Positions 1 to 8,042 of a stretch of DNA of 36,007 nucleotides are shown in pieces; position 1 is the stretch's first letter, and the number at the start of each line of letters is the position of its first letter. The notes under the pieces were generated by a model, which saw nothing but the letters and a program-made list of their open reading frames with translations, was not told where the DNA came from and did not search any database. The DNA comes from Tepidanaerobacter sp. GT38 (lineage in GTDB: Bacteria; Bacillota; Thermosediminibacteria; Thermosediminibacterales; Tepidanaerobacteraceae), in contig NZ_JAFFJA010000005.1 in the NCBI RefSeq assembly GCF_021991635.1, positions 1 to 36,007 on the forward strand, read 5' to 3'. Position numbers and translations under genes: made by a program.

Positions 1-775
1 TATCACAGAATAACAACAGAACATGCTCTGTCTCATTGACATACTTTTGTACTTCGTGTAAACCACCGCTTAAAATTAAATCATATGGGTTTTCCTGTCC
101 GTCTATGACGCCTTGTTGCAAAGCGGTAAATACCTCACTGAATGCCATTGCCTGCGGATGAGCTCCAGCAGCCTTCCAAGCTTCCAAAAATACCGGTACG
201 TTTGGAACTCTCATCTTAAATCCTTTTAAATCACTTAAATTTCTAACTGGTTTGTTAGAGGTAAGATTTCTGGGAGATCTCAAATGATAGTAAATTGGGG
301 TTACTCCTACCTTTTCAATGATCTGATCGCTAATCTCTTTACCTATATCTCCTTCTATTACTTTGACCATGTGGTCCATATCCCTAAATGCATATGGCGT
401 AGCTATTAGTGCAGCTTTAGGAGCCCAGTTCTGCATGGATTCACCGGAAATGGTCATATCCGCAGAACCATCTCTTATCATATTCAATACATCCATCTCA
501 CTGCCCAATTGTTCATTGGGATATAGCTTAATTTCTAAGCGGCCATTAGTTTTCTCATTTACAAGTCTTGCAAATTCTTGCGCAGTTTTATGCCAAATAT
601 GCTGTTCATTAGCTAAATAACCGAATTTCCATACAATCTTTTCTTGTTGTTGAGCTTCATTTTCTGAGTTGTCACCATCGGGTGCACCCTGATTTGACGA
701 ACTTCCACAAGCTGCCAGCGATAAAGTTAAAACTAATACTAATAACAATGAAACAACTCTAAATTTTTTTAACAT
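1..775 (-). CDS. dctP: TRAP transporter substrate-binding lipoprotein DctP (partial, C-terminus off the window)
   Basis: An open frame runs from an ATG at 775 off the left edge, giving 258 visible codons, so no stop is seen. The start is backed by a run of five G (AGGGGG) seven bases upstream. The N-terminus is a lipoprotein signal: positive residues, a hydrophobic stretch, then LAAC as lipobox, followed by a Ser/Gln/Asn linker. The mature part has the DctP fold signatures, including LKGFKMRVPN, which holds the arginine that binds the ligand carboxylate in this family, and a later FTALQQGVIDGQENP motif. In the family this extracytoplasmic protein captures an organic acid and hands it to DctQM. 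It follows a zinc dehydrogenase gene by 148 bases and is the likely binding protein for dctQ1-dctM1. The substrate is not visible in the sequence; neighbours suggest a sugar acid. Confidence 0.9.
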   Translation of the reverse strand, partial: MLKKFRVVSLLLVLVLTLSLAACGSSSNQGAPDGDNSENEAQQQEKIVWKFGYLANEQHIWHKTAQEFARLVNEKTNGRLEIKLYPNEQLGSEMDVLNMIRDGSADMTISGESMQNWAPKAALIATPYAFRDMDHMVKVIEGDIGKEISDQIIEKVGVTPIYYHLRSPRNLTSNKPVRNLSDLKGFKMRVPNVPVFLEAWKAAGAHPQAMAFSEVFTALQQGVIDGQENPYDLILSGGLHEVQKYVNETEHVLLLFCD

Positions 776-923
776 CTTTTAACCCCCTGATTTTTTTTTA
801 CAGATATTATTAAAAAATGTTCGTTAAAGGTTTTTACTCTTTACTATACCATCCCCCTTTCCAAAGGTATGGTTTCGTCGTATTTTCCCTTAACTATTCC
901 CCCTCCAAAACTTTTTGTTATTA

Positions 924-1940
924 CTAAAACTCCAACAGTATTTTTGAAACTTGCTGTTTTTTATCTTCAGCAATTCTAATAGCTTCTTTTATTTGAGTAA
1001 AATGCATCTTATGAGATACTAAAGCAGTTGGATTTAGCTTTCTCTGATTGAATAAGTCTATGACTTCCGGAAACTTGTTAGTCTGAAGCCTTGAACCGCA
1101 AATCGTAAGTTCACCTTTAGTAATCATAAATTGTGGTATTTGTGAAGGTGCTACATCAAATCCCATAACTACAACTCTTCCGGCAGGCGATGTGACATTG
1201 ACCGCAGTTTCGAAAGTTTTTGGAGTACAGGCCGCGTCTATTGTTACATTTGCTCCCATTCCACCGGTTATTCGCTTTATTTCTGATGCGATATCTTGTT
1301 TTAAAACATTAACTGTATAATCAGCCCCAAGGTTTTTAGCCTCAGCAAGCTTTGATTCCACAACATCTGAAACGATACATATGCCACCTCTATACTTGGC
1401 ATATTGCAGTATTGCTAAGCCAATAGGGCCAGCCCCCTGGATAAATACGTAATCTCCCTTTCTGACATCACCCCTCCAAGTAGCCTGGCAAGCTATTGTA
1501 AAAGGCTCTATCAGCACTGCTTCATCCCATCTCAAATGTTCTGCAAATTTGTGAGCATTTGCTGCTTTCACTGTCACATATTCCTGAAAACCGCCATCTC
1601 TGTGGACGCCCAACACCTCTAACTTTTCACATACGTTGGGTCTCCCCATTCTGCACGGATAGCACTCACCACAGTAATATATGGGTTCAATTACAACTTT
1701 ATCTCCTGCTTTAAGATTCCTTACGCTTTTGCCTGTTTCCACAATCTCGCCCACAAACTCGTGACCGATAACTCTAGGATAAGTAGCTACAGGTGATGTC
1801 CCATGGTATATGTGCATGTCAGAGCCACATATGCCTGCATATCTTACCTTTACTAATACTTCATCGTCATTTTCGATTTGAGGTATAGCTCTGTCAATTA
1901 TTTGAATATTACCCGGTTCCAACACTTGTATTGCTTTCAT
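924..1940 (-). CDS. Zinc-dependent medium-chain dehydrogenase, RspB / L-gulonate 5-dehydrogenase type
   Basis: A 338-residue medium-chain alcohol dehydrogenase of normal length. Catalytic zinc ligands are visible as C38 (GICGSD), H60-E61 (GHEF) and a later glutamate near 145; the structural zinc site is C90, C93, C96, C104. The Rossmann loop GAGPIG at 169-174 binds NAD(P). The ATG start has GGAGG eight bases upstream, and the gene sits 14 bases after dctM1, so it is in that operon. The general fold is certain. The subgroup resembles RspB and sugar-acid 5-dehydrogenases, which oxidise L-gulonate or L-galactonate to a keto-uronate. That assignment rests on overall likeness and on the neighbouring fructuronate-reductase-type gene and TRAP transporters, so it is an inference. 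Sorbitol or threonine dehydrogenase activity is not excluded. Confidence 0.85.
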   Translation of the reverse strand: MKAIQVLEPGNIQIIDRAIPQIENDDEVLVKVRYAGICGSDMHIYHGTSPVATYPRVIGHEFVGEIVETGKSVRNLKAGDKVVIEPIYYCGECYPCRMGRPNVCEKLEVLGVHRDGGFQEYVTVKAANAHKFAEHLRWDEAVLIEPFTIACQATWRGDVRKGDYVFIQGAGPIGLAILQYAKYRGGICIVSDVVESKLAEAKNLGADYTVNVLKQDIASEIKRITGGMGANVTIDAACTPKTFETAVNVTSPAGRVVVMGFDVAPSQIPQFMITKGELTICGSRLQTNKFPEVIDLFNQRKLNPTALVSHKMHFTQIKEAIRIAEDKKQQVSKILLEF

Positions 1941-1954
1941 TATAATTCCTCCAG

Positions 1955-3232
1955 TTAGTGACCTAATAATAAATTTGGCAGGTACACAGTTAATGCTGGA
2001 ACAAAACTTACCAATAGTAAAACTATGATATTAGCCACTATAAATGGGAAAATGGCTTTGGATATTCTTACTAAAGATATATTTGCGATATTTGCTGCCA
2101 CAAATAAGCAAACCCCTACAGGTGGAGTAGTTACCCCAATAATTAAGTTTAGCACCATCATGACACCTGCCTGAATCGGATCCATTCCTATCGATTGGAG
2201 CACTGGGAATAATACAGGGAATAGTATTACTATTGCCGCTATGGTTTCCATAAACATACCTACAAAAAGCAATAGTGCATTAACCAATAAAATTACAACA
2301 ATAGGATTTGTACTGATTGATAGTATGGTTTCCGCAATCAGCTGTGGAATTTGTTCACTGGCCAATATCCAAGCAAAAGTATTGGCAAAGCCCACTAATA
2401 CCATTATTGATGCTGTACTTTTTAAAGATTCCATTACTATTCCGGGTATGTCTTTAATTTTGATTTCTTTGTAGACAAACATACCTACGATAAGTCCGTA
2501 CAAAACTGATACAATGGAAGCTTCAGTAGGTGTAAAGACACCACCTAAAATTCCAAAAAGGATAAAAGCAGTGAGCAAAAGGGCCCAAACTGATTCCTTA
2601 AAAATGTCCCAAATATATTTTATGGGCTTTAATTCTCCCTTAGGATAGTTTCTTTTTACCGCTAAATAATAACACAAAATCATCTGGAAAATTCCAATAA
2701 GAATACCTGGTACAATTCCAGCAACAAATAGTTTCGTAACAGAAAGGCCCACTATTGTTCCAGTTATGATCATAGGTGTACTTGGGGGAATAATAGGACC
2801 TACAGTAGATGATGCAGCTGTTATGGCTGCCGCAAAGTCCGGATCATAGCCCTGACGAACCATCGCAGGGATAATAATTGGCCCCTCACTTGCTGTATCA
2901 GCAAGAGCTGTTCCTGAAATGCCTGCAAATATCATGGAGATGACAACGTTTGCAAGAGCCAAACCTCCTCTAACAAAACCAATTATTGCATCTCCAAATT
3001 TTACAAGCCTTTCAGACATGCCTCCATGGTTCATCAAGTTACCTGCTAACACAAAACCAGGTATAGCCACCAACACAAAAGAATCTATTCCCGCATACAT
3101 TTTCTGTGCAATTACAGTTAAAGAAATGTCATTTAAAAGGATATATATAAGTGAAGATATACCTAAAGAAAATGCTATTGGAACGCCTAAAAAAATCAGT
3201 ACTACAAAAGACAAAAATAAAATTGCTGCCAT
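1955..3232 (-). CDS. dctM: TRAP transporter large permease DctM
   Basis: A 425-residue, very hydrophobic protein with about twelve membrane segments, matching the DctM family in length. Typical motifs are FAGISGTALADTASEG near 103-117, the IIPPSTPMII stretch near 148-157 and TPPVGVCLFVAANIA near the C-terminus. It forms the ion-driven (usually Na+) channel half of a TRAP importer. The frame also opens with TTG at 3235, but ATG at 3232 is preferred because GGGGTGA lies at good spacing and the ATG shares one base with the dctQ stop (TGATG), implying translational coupling. It lies between dctQ1 and the zinc dehydrogenase. Confidence 0.95.
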   Translation of the reverse strand: MAAILFLSFVVLIFLGVPIAFSLGISSLIYILLNDISLTVIAQKMYAGIDSFVLVAIPGFVLAGNLMNHGGMSERLVKFGDAIIGFVRGGLALANVVISMIFAGISGTALADTASEGPIIIPAMVRQGYDPDFAAAITAASSTVGPIIPPSTPMIITGTIVGLSVTKLFVAGIVPGILIGIFQMILCYYLAVKRNYPKGELKPIKYIWDIFKESVWALLLTAFILFGILGGVFTPTEASIVSVLYGLIVGMFVYKEIKIKDIPGIVMESLKSTASIMVLVGFANTFAWILASEQIPQLIAETILSISTNPIVVILLVNALLLFVGMFMETIAAIVILFPVLFPVLQSIGMDPIQAGVMMVLNLIIGVTTPPVGVCLFVAANIANISLVRISKAIFPFIVANIIVLLLVSFVPALTVYLPNLLLGH

Positions 3233-3738
3233 CAATTGGAATCACCCCTTTTGCCCAAACTGCTAAGTTGGTCTTTAAAGTTCCATAATGCATAATACAA
3301 GACAAAAAGTGACATAATGGTTATACTTGAAAAACCGATATATGCAGGGATTCTCATTGCAGGCGACGTCTGACCTATGCCAAGTCTTGCAAATTTAATT
3401 GCTTGAAAAAAAACTACTGTAAATAAAACAACAGACAATAAATTTATAAGTGTATCAAAAACATTTCTCATATTCTTAGGCAACAGGTTTAATATTAAAT
3501 CCACGTTAACATATTGCTTGTCTTTCATTGCAAGCGGTGCCGCAAAAGCAACTGAAAAAATAAAGAAAAATCTCGTTGCTTCCTCTGTCCAAATGAAACT
3601 TATTCCCAAAGGAAGAAATCTCGTAGTAATTTGAAGCAATACAGTAATTACTAGGGCAGTAAAGCAAAGAAATGTACAAAATCCCAGGATTTTTTCTAGA
3701 TAATCCTTCTTATTCATTTTCTCCTCCAGTTCTAACAA
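3232..3738 (-). CDS. dctQ: TRAP transporter small permease DctQ
   Basis: A 168-residue protein with four predicted membrane helices, the normal size and topology of DctQ. The WTEEATRFFFIFSVAFAAPLAMK segment, in the second half of the N-terminal region, contains the conserved Trp-Thr-Glu-Glu block of the family. It pairs with the overlapping dctM1 to make the membrane complex. The frame starts MLELEEKMNKKDYLEK; the ATG at 3717 (MNKKDYLEK) is an alternative, with the run GGAGG just upstream, and would give 161 residues. About 122 bases separate this gene from the upstream oxidoreductase gene, so it may have its own promoter. Confidence 0.9.
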   Translation of the reverse strand: MLELEEKMNKKDYLEKILGFCTFLCFTALVITVLLQITTRFLPLGISFIWTEEATRFFFIFSVAFAAPLAMKDKQYVNVDLILNLLPKNMRNVFDTLINLLSVVLFTVVFFQAIKFARLGIGQTSPAMRIPAYIGFSSITIMSLFVLYYALWNFKDQLSSLGKRGDSN

Positions 3739-3748
3739 ATCTTGTTTT

Positions 3749-3775
3749 TTATATAATCATTAATTATATAATCAT
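3749..3775 (-). repeat. Direct repeat upstream of dctQ1
   Basis: The 12-mer ttatataatcat occurs twice, at 3749-3760 and 3764-3775, a 15-base period, in the leader of dctQ1. Each copy contains a TATAAT-like core on both strands, so it could be a regulator site or a promoter. A TTGACA hexamer (minus strand) lies farther upstream at 3819-3824, but I see no well-spaced -10 for it. Confidence 0.35.
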
Positions 3776-3860
3776 GAATTTGTTGTTATATCCCCCCTTT
3801 TTTATAAAAAATAAAATATGTCAATACTAATTCATAAAGAAATTCCTAGCACAAAATCAA

Positions 3861-5462
3861 TTAATTCAAATACTTCTCAAGGGTCTGCCTCACAGCGCCT
3901 TTACCTGCCACAAGCTCGGCAAACATACTCTCTACTTTTGAAGCCAGGTTATATTCGTAAAGGTTTACTCCAAATATGCTGCTGTCTGATAATATGGGCT
4001 TTAATGCATCTGTAAAAGGACCTTGGTCGCCAAGGGATATGTCCTTTACATGGCTCTGCAGTTTCTCCAGCATCGGGTCCGGACTGGGTGTAAAGGGGTT
4101 GCCTTCATCGTCTATTCCCATAAGGTATCTCAGCCAGCCTGCAAAAAACAGCGGTATATATTTTAGTGTCGAGATGTCTCTTTTGCCAGACGCAATGTAT
4201 GCTTTTAGGGTTTCTCCAAAGCGCACCGGTATTTTTTGGGATGTGTCACAGGCAATCCTCTGTGGTGTATCCGGCACAAATGGGTTCGGGAAGCGCTGGT
4301 TTATTACTTCTTTTATGAAGTCTTCTGGTTTTATTATGCCTGGGTCTACTACCACCGGAAGGCCTTCTTCATAGGCCGTTTTTTCTATAAATGTTTTTAG
4401 GTGTTTGTCTTTCATTTCTTCTGCTATCGAGGTGTATCCCAGCAGGCAGCCGTATACTGCTAGGATTGTATGGAGTGGATTTAAACAGGTTCCTACTTTC
4501 ATTTTTTCTACTTTGTCTACTGTTTGTCTATCGGTAAAGATTACTCCAGCCTTTTCAAGGGGCGGCCTTGAGTTTGGAAATACGTCTTCTATTACTAGGT
4601 ATTGGGTCTCTTCTGCATTTACAAAAGCTGATACATATGTGTTTTTGGTTGTTTTTATGATATCCACATCTTCTAGCCCATCTTCTACTAGCATGTTCTT
4701 TACTTGTTCCGACGGCCTTGGTGTTATTTTGTCTATCATGGTCCAGGGGAATGATACGAGTTGGGGATTTGCTATGTAGTCTGCAAAACCTTTGTCAACA
4801 AGACCATTTTTTACCCAGGTATCGGCAAAAGTTTTTATGGCGCTGTAAAGTTTTGAGCCGTTGTGTGAGCAGTTGTCCATGCTTACTAGTGCAATGGGAA
4901 GTTTACCTGCTTGGTATCTCTTGTAGCATAGGTAGGCTATGGTTCCCATAAGTGTCTTTGGATTTTGGGAAACTGTATGCAGGTCTTCTAAGATATCTTT
5001 ATGATAGTTTCCGTTGGAGTCAATAAGTGAATATCCTTTTTCCGTTATGGTGAAACTTACCATTTGAAGGGTGGGAGATGTAAATATTTTTTCAAGTTCT
5101 TCCATGTTGCCTTTTGCGGCTATTGCATGGACTATGCTAGCTACTATTTTTTTGTCCATGCTTCCATCAGCTTTTAATGTGATGACTAAACTTAAGTTGT
5201 CATAGGGTGCATAGGCCTTTTCTATGATTTCTTCATCATAGGATTCACAGACTATAATGCCTTTGTCTGAAAGGCCATTGTCAAGAAGTGTTTGCTGCAG
5301 TGCTGCAGGAAATGCTCTAAATATGTTGCCTGCTCCAAAGTGAAGCCATATAGGGGCTTTTAGCGTGTTTTCCCTCACTTTTTCAATGTCAAAGTTAGGC
5401 AACACGTAACCTTTGTCTTGCCAAAAAGATTTGTCTTTTAGCCCTGAAATGTTAATTTTCAT
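3861..5462 (-). CDS. uxuB: Long-chain mannitol dehydrogenase family oxidoreductase, likely fructuronate reductase (D-mannonate oxidoreductase)
   Basis: A 533-residue member of the polyol-specific long-chain dehydrogenase family. The N-terminal dinucleotide-binding motif is FGAGNIFRAFP near residues 42-52. MDNCSHNG near 195-202 corresponds to the family DN-x-x-HNG motif, and TCLNPLHT near 325-332 carries the active-site Asn and His. In the family these enzymes reduce D-fructuronate to D-mannonate, or related substrates. The frame opens with GTG at 5471, but that codon overlaps the ribosome site; ATG at 5462 with AGGTGG five bases upstream is chosen. It is longer than the Escherichia coli enzyme, as in the long form I recall from Thermotoga and Clostridia. 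It has its own promoter and operator and lies between two TRAP gene sets. Tagaturonate or mannitol activity is possible. Confidence 0.8.
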   Translation of the reverse strand: MKINISGLKDKSFWQDKGYVLPNFDIEKVRENTLKAPIWLHFGAGNIFRAFPAALQQTLLDNGLSDKGIIVCESYDEEIIEKAYAPYDNLSLVITLKADGSMDKKIVASIVHAIAAKGNMEELEKIFTSPTLQMVSFTITEKGYSLIDSNGNYHKDILEDLHTVSQNPKTLMGTIAYLCYKRYQAGKLPIALVSMDNCSHNGSKLYSAIKTFADTWVKNGLVDKGFADYIANPQLVSFPWTMIDKITPRPSEQVKNMLVEDGLEDVDIIKTTKNTYVSAFVNAEETQYLVIEDVFPNSRPPLEKAGVIFTDRQTVDKVEKMKVGTCLNPLHTILAVYGCLLGYTSIAEEMKDKHLKTFIEKTAYEEGLPVVVDPGIIKPEDFIKEVINQRFPNPFVPDTPQRIACDTSQKIPVRFGETLKAYIASGKRDISTLKYIPLFFAGWLRYLMGIDDEGNPFTPSPDPMLEKLQSHVKDISLGDQGPFTDALKPILSDSSIFGVNLYEYNLASKVESMFAELVAGKGAVRQTLEKYLN

Positions 5463-5525
5463 TTTGACCACCTGTATTCTAATATTTCTTAATATTTACT
5501 TAATAAGCTGAAAATTTCCACTTAC

Positions 5526-5555
5526 ATACTAACATTTTAGTATACCGCTTGTCAA
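5526..5555 (-). promoter_or_regulatory. SigA-type promoter with overlapping palindromic operator, uxuB
   Basis: Read on the minus strand, TTGACA (5550-5555), an 18-base spacer and TAGTAT (5526-5531). A palindrome, tactaacattttagta on the plus strand (5527-5542), covers the -10 region, with 6-base arms TACTAA/TTAGTA. Almost the same sequence lies in the dctP2 promoter at 9348-9376. A transcription factor bound there would block RNA polymerase; which factor is not shown. Confidence 0.65.
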
Positions 5556-5597
5556 TCGTCATTTTCCGCCATTTTCTTCTTAATTCTGCGTTATTTG

Positions 5598-5629
5598 TTA
5601 AAGGCCATACCGCTAAAGCTGATATGGCC
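5598..5629 (-). terminator. Possible terminator after the dctP2-dctQ2-dctM2-ycxB set
   Basis: The arms ggccata (5603-5609) and tatggcc (5623-5629) form a 7-bp stem with a small inner GCT/AGC pairing. On the minus strand it is followed by TTTAACAAATAA, a short and broken U tract. It lies 40 bases past the stop of the YcxB-like gene and before the uxuB promoter. Confidence 0.45.
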
Positions 5630-5668
5630 ACTTTTGCAAAAATCTATTTGTATGTAATCTGTTTAATT

Positions 5669-6142
5669 CTACCTCATGTCAACTTTTGAGATGAGATATC
5701 GGTAAAAATCCTCTCTTTGTCCTTTTAATATTTTATTTGGCAATATATAACCACGGTTAGCTACTGTGTATATAACAATCATATTGGGCCTTTTTGATAT
5801 TCTTTTTATTTCATTCCATTTTAATATATGACTTTGTTTTTTTGTTCTTATATAAATTCCACTATCATCAAAACATATTTCAAGATCATGCGGAATCGCC
5901 GCTACATACCTTTTTGCCCTAGCATAAATGGCTATAGGCTGAATAATGGGAAATAAACCAATTCCGAATATGAGTAGTATTTTTACAAAACTATTTACAT
6001 TTCCCCAGAACTTAGCCGTCAAAAGCAACATGGCTATTGTAAAAATAATATTACATACCCCTATCATTGAACTGTAAATGCCGTACATGGATAACTGCCA
6101 AAGATCCAGGGCAGTTATTGCATAGTTAAACTTGTACCTCAT
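5669..6142 (-). CDS. YcxB-like membrane protein
   Basis: A 157-residue protein with two adjacent membrane helices (about residues 25-45 and 50-73), followed by a soluble domain with LEICFDDSGIYIRTK, LKWNEIKRISKRPN and YILPNKILKG. This order and the W-x-E-I-x-x-I strand pattern are those of the YcxB-like family (DUF with a PH-like C-terminal domain), whose function is unknown. It starts 7 bases after dctM2, so it is co-transcribed with the TRAP genes, which is not a usual partnership. It could be a membrane adaptor for the transporter or an unrelated passenger; the sequence does not decide. Confidence 0.7.
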   Translation of the reverse strand: MRYKFNYAITALDLWQLSMYGIYSSMIGVCNIIFTIAMLLLTAKFWGNVNSFVKILLIFGIGLFPIIQPIAIYARAKRYVAAIPHDLEICFDDSGIYIRTKKQSHILKWNEIKRISKRPNMIVIYTVANRGYILPNKILKGQREDFYRYLISKVDMR

Positions 6143-6149
6143 AGTCCCT

Positions 6150-7442
6150 TTACATCAATACCGATGGCAGCCACAAACTAATTGCCGGAACAAAAGTTAC
6201 AAGTAAAAGAGCCGCTATCATACATAAATAAAATGGCAACGTGGCTTTTACAACCCGTTCCATCGGCAGTTTGGAAATTGCTGTGCCAATATACAGTACA
6301 GCTCCCACAGGTGGTGTTAAAAGACCTATTCCACAGTTTAACATAAGCATAATACCGTACTGAACAGGGTGAATGCCGATTGATGTGGCAATGGGAAGTA
6401 AGATAGGAGTAGTAATCAATATAATTGGAGCCATGTCCATAATACTTCCAAGAATTAAAAGTATAACGTTTATAAGCAATGCTATAACAATTGGGTTATC
6501 GGAAAAGCTCATAATGGCATTTGCAGCAATAGTCGGCACGTGCAAGCGCGTCAACAAGTATCCAAAAATGCTAGACGTTGATATCAAAATGAGCACAATG
6601 GAAAGTGTATCTACGCACTCTTCAAGAGCATGCCAAACACCCTTTAAGTCAACACCTTTATATATAAATAGGCTGACAATCAAACTATAGACAACCGCGA
6701 TAGCAGCCGATTCTGTAGCCGTAAAAATACCGCTAACAACACCGACTACGACTATTAGAACCGTTGCAAGAGCCCAGAAGGACTCACCCAAATGTTTAAG
6801 TAAGTTCTTTATGCTGAACTTGTCACCCTTGGGGTAATTTCTTTTAACAGAAAGTATATATACACCCACCATTAAGCAAACCGCTAGTACTGCACCAGGT
6901 AAATAACCTGCCAGAAAAAGGCTGCCTACGGAAACACCGCCTGCCACAGTGGCGTAAATAACCATATTATGACTTGGCGGAACCAAGATACCTTCCACAG
7001 ATGAAGCAATCGTAATGGCAGTTGCAAAATCTGCATCGTAACCTTGGTCTACCATTATTGGAATTAAAACACTGCCTAGGGACGCAGTATCAGCAGCAGC
7101 TGAACCTGAAATTCCTCCAAAAAAGTATGAATCCAACACGTTTACCATACCTAGGCCTCCACGCATCCAGCCGACACAGGCATCCGCCAGGCCGATTAGT
7201 TTTTCTGATATACCACCTTTCCCCATAAGAACACCCATTGTAATAAAAAAAGGTACTGCCATAAGACTATAAGAACTAATACCTTTCACCATCTGCTGAG
7301 CTATTATTGCGAGGGGAAGGCCTAGATACCTAAGAGTAAAAAAGGATGAGAGAGCCACTGCATAGGCAATAGGAAATCTTAGAAATATCATTAAGAGGAA
7401 ACTACCTATCAATATCCAAATTGCCGTAATTTCTGTACCCAT
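6150..7442 (-). CDS. dctM: TRAP transporter large permease DctM (second system)
   Basis: A 430-residue polytopic protein of the DctM family. FFGGISGSAAADTASLGSV near 107-125, VPPSHNMVIYA near 154-164 and LTPPVGAVLYIGTAI near the C-terminus match the family motifs. The VPPSHNM form differs from the IPPSTPM form in the first system, a region near the substrate path, which suggests a different ligand. The ATG at 7442 shares one base with the dctQ2 stop (TAATG), so the two are translationally coupled. Confidence 0.95.
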   Translation of the reverse strand: MGTEITAIWILIGSFLLMIFLRFPIAYAVALSSFFTLRYLGLPLAIIAQQMVKGISSYSLMAVPFFITMGVLMGKGGISEKLIGLADACVGWMRGGLGMVNVLDSYFFGGISGSAAADTASLGSVLIPIMVDQGYDADFATAITIASSVEGILVPPSHNMVIYATVAGGVSVGSLFLAGYLPGAVLAVCLMVGVYILSVKRNYPKGDKFSIKNLLKHLGESFWALATVLIVVVGVVSGIFTATESAAIAVVYSLIVSLFIYKGVDLKGVWHALEECVDTLSIVLILISTSSIFGYLLTRLHVPTIAANAIMSFSDNPIVIALLINVILLILGSIMDMAPIILITTPILLPIATSIGIHPVQYGIMLMLNCGIGLLTPPVGAVLYIGTAISKLPMERVVKATLPFYLCMIAALLLVTFVPAISLWLPSVLM

Positions 7443-7963
7443 TATCTCACCTCATCTACAAAAAATCTTTTTACGTTGTTGTATAAAACCTCTACCTGGA
7501 AAATTAGCATAGCTACGCCTGCTACAGGAACGGGCAAATACATCCAAAATCTTGAAACAGTCGGCATGCTTACATAAGTTCCTTTTGATCCGATTTGGAC
7601 AGCATATTTCCAACCAACTACTACCATAACTACAGCCAGTACTAAGACAGCAATGTCTGAGATAATGTCCAAAGATATCACTAATTTTTCTGGTAGGTAT
7701 TTATCAAATGCAGTCATGCGAATGTGTGCTTTTCTCCTGATAGCTAGAGCAGCAGAAAGAACTGCCATATATGCCATACAAGTTAAAATTATTTCTTCAC
7801 TCCATGCCGGAGAAGGTATAAAAGAAATGTATCGTCCAGCTACAACCATTGTTGCGATAAGAATATCAACAATTAAAAGTAATTTACATATGAAAAGAAC
7901 AATCTTGTATACCATATCATATGCCGGTTTGAATTTATCAACGGTACTAAAAAAATTAGACAT
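7442..7963 (-). CDS. dctQ: TRAP transporter small permease DctQ (second system)
   Basis: A 173-residue protein with four hydrophobic helices and the conserved PAWSEEIILTCMAYMAVLSAAL block that marks DctQ. A longer in-frame version begins upstream at 7993, but ATG at 7963 (MSNFFSTVDK) is clearly the start because AGGAGG stands seven bases before it. The gene follows dctP2 after a strong hairpin at 7986-8014 and overlaps dctM2 by one base. Its role is to join the DctP-delivered substrate to the DctM channel. Confidence 0.92.
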   Translation of the reverse strand: MSNFFSTVDKFKPAYDMVYKIVLFICKLLLIVDILIATMVVAGRYISFIPSPAWSEEIILTCMAYMAVLSAALAIRRKAHIRMTAFDKYLPEKLVISLDIISDIAVLVLAVVMVVVGWKYAVQIGSKGTYVSMPTVSRFWMYLPVPVAGVAMLIFQVEVLYNNVKRFFVDEVR

Positions 7964-7985
7964 GATTTTCCTCCTTGAAGGTCTT

Positions 7986-8014
7986 GGGCACAAAGGCGTA
8001 TAGCCTTTGTGCCC
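7986..8014 (-). other. Intercistronic hairpin between dctP2 and dctQ2
   Basis: A perfect 12-bp inverted repeat, gggcacaaaggc (7986-7997) and gcctttgtgccc (8003-8014), with a 5-base loop. On the minus strand it is followed by AAGACC and not by a U run, so it is not a normal terminator. Such hairpins behind a binding-protein gene often protect the upstream mRNA, giving more binding protein than permease. Confidence 0.7.
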
Positions 8015-8042
8015 TTAACAACCGTAATAGAGTGTCCAAAAG

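Noticed and set aside
363-620. Plus-strand 85-codon frame near the left edge
   Set aside because: Opposite the partial dctP1, which has a lipobox, family motifs and a ribosome site.
3976-4779. Plus-strand frames opposite the uxuB gene
   Set aside because: They are complements of the well-supported reductase, with Ser-rich translations and no start signals.
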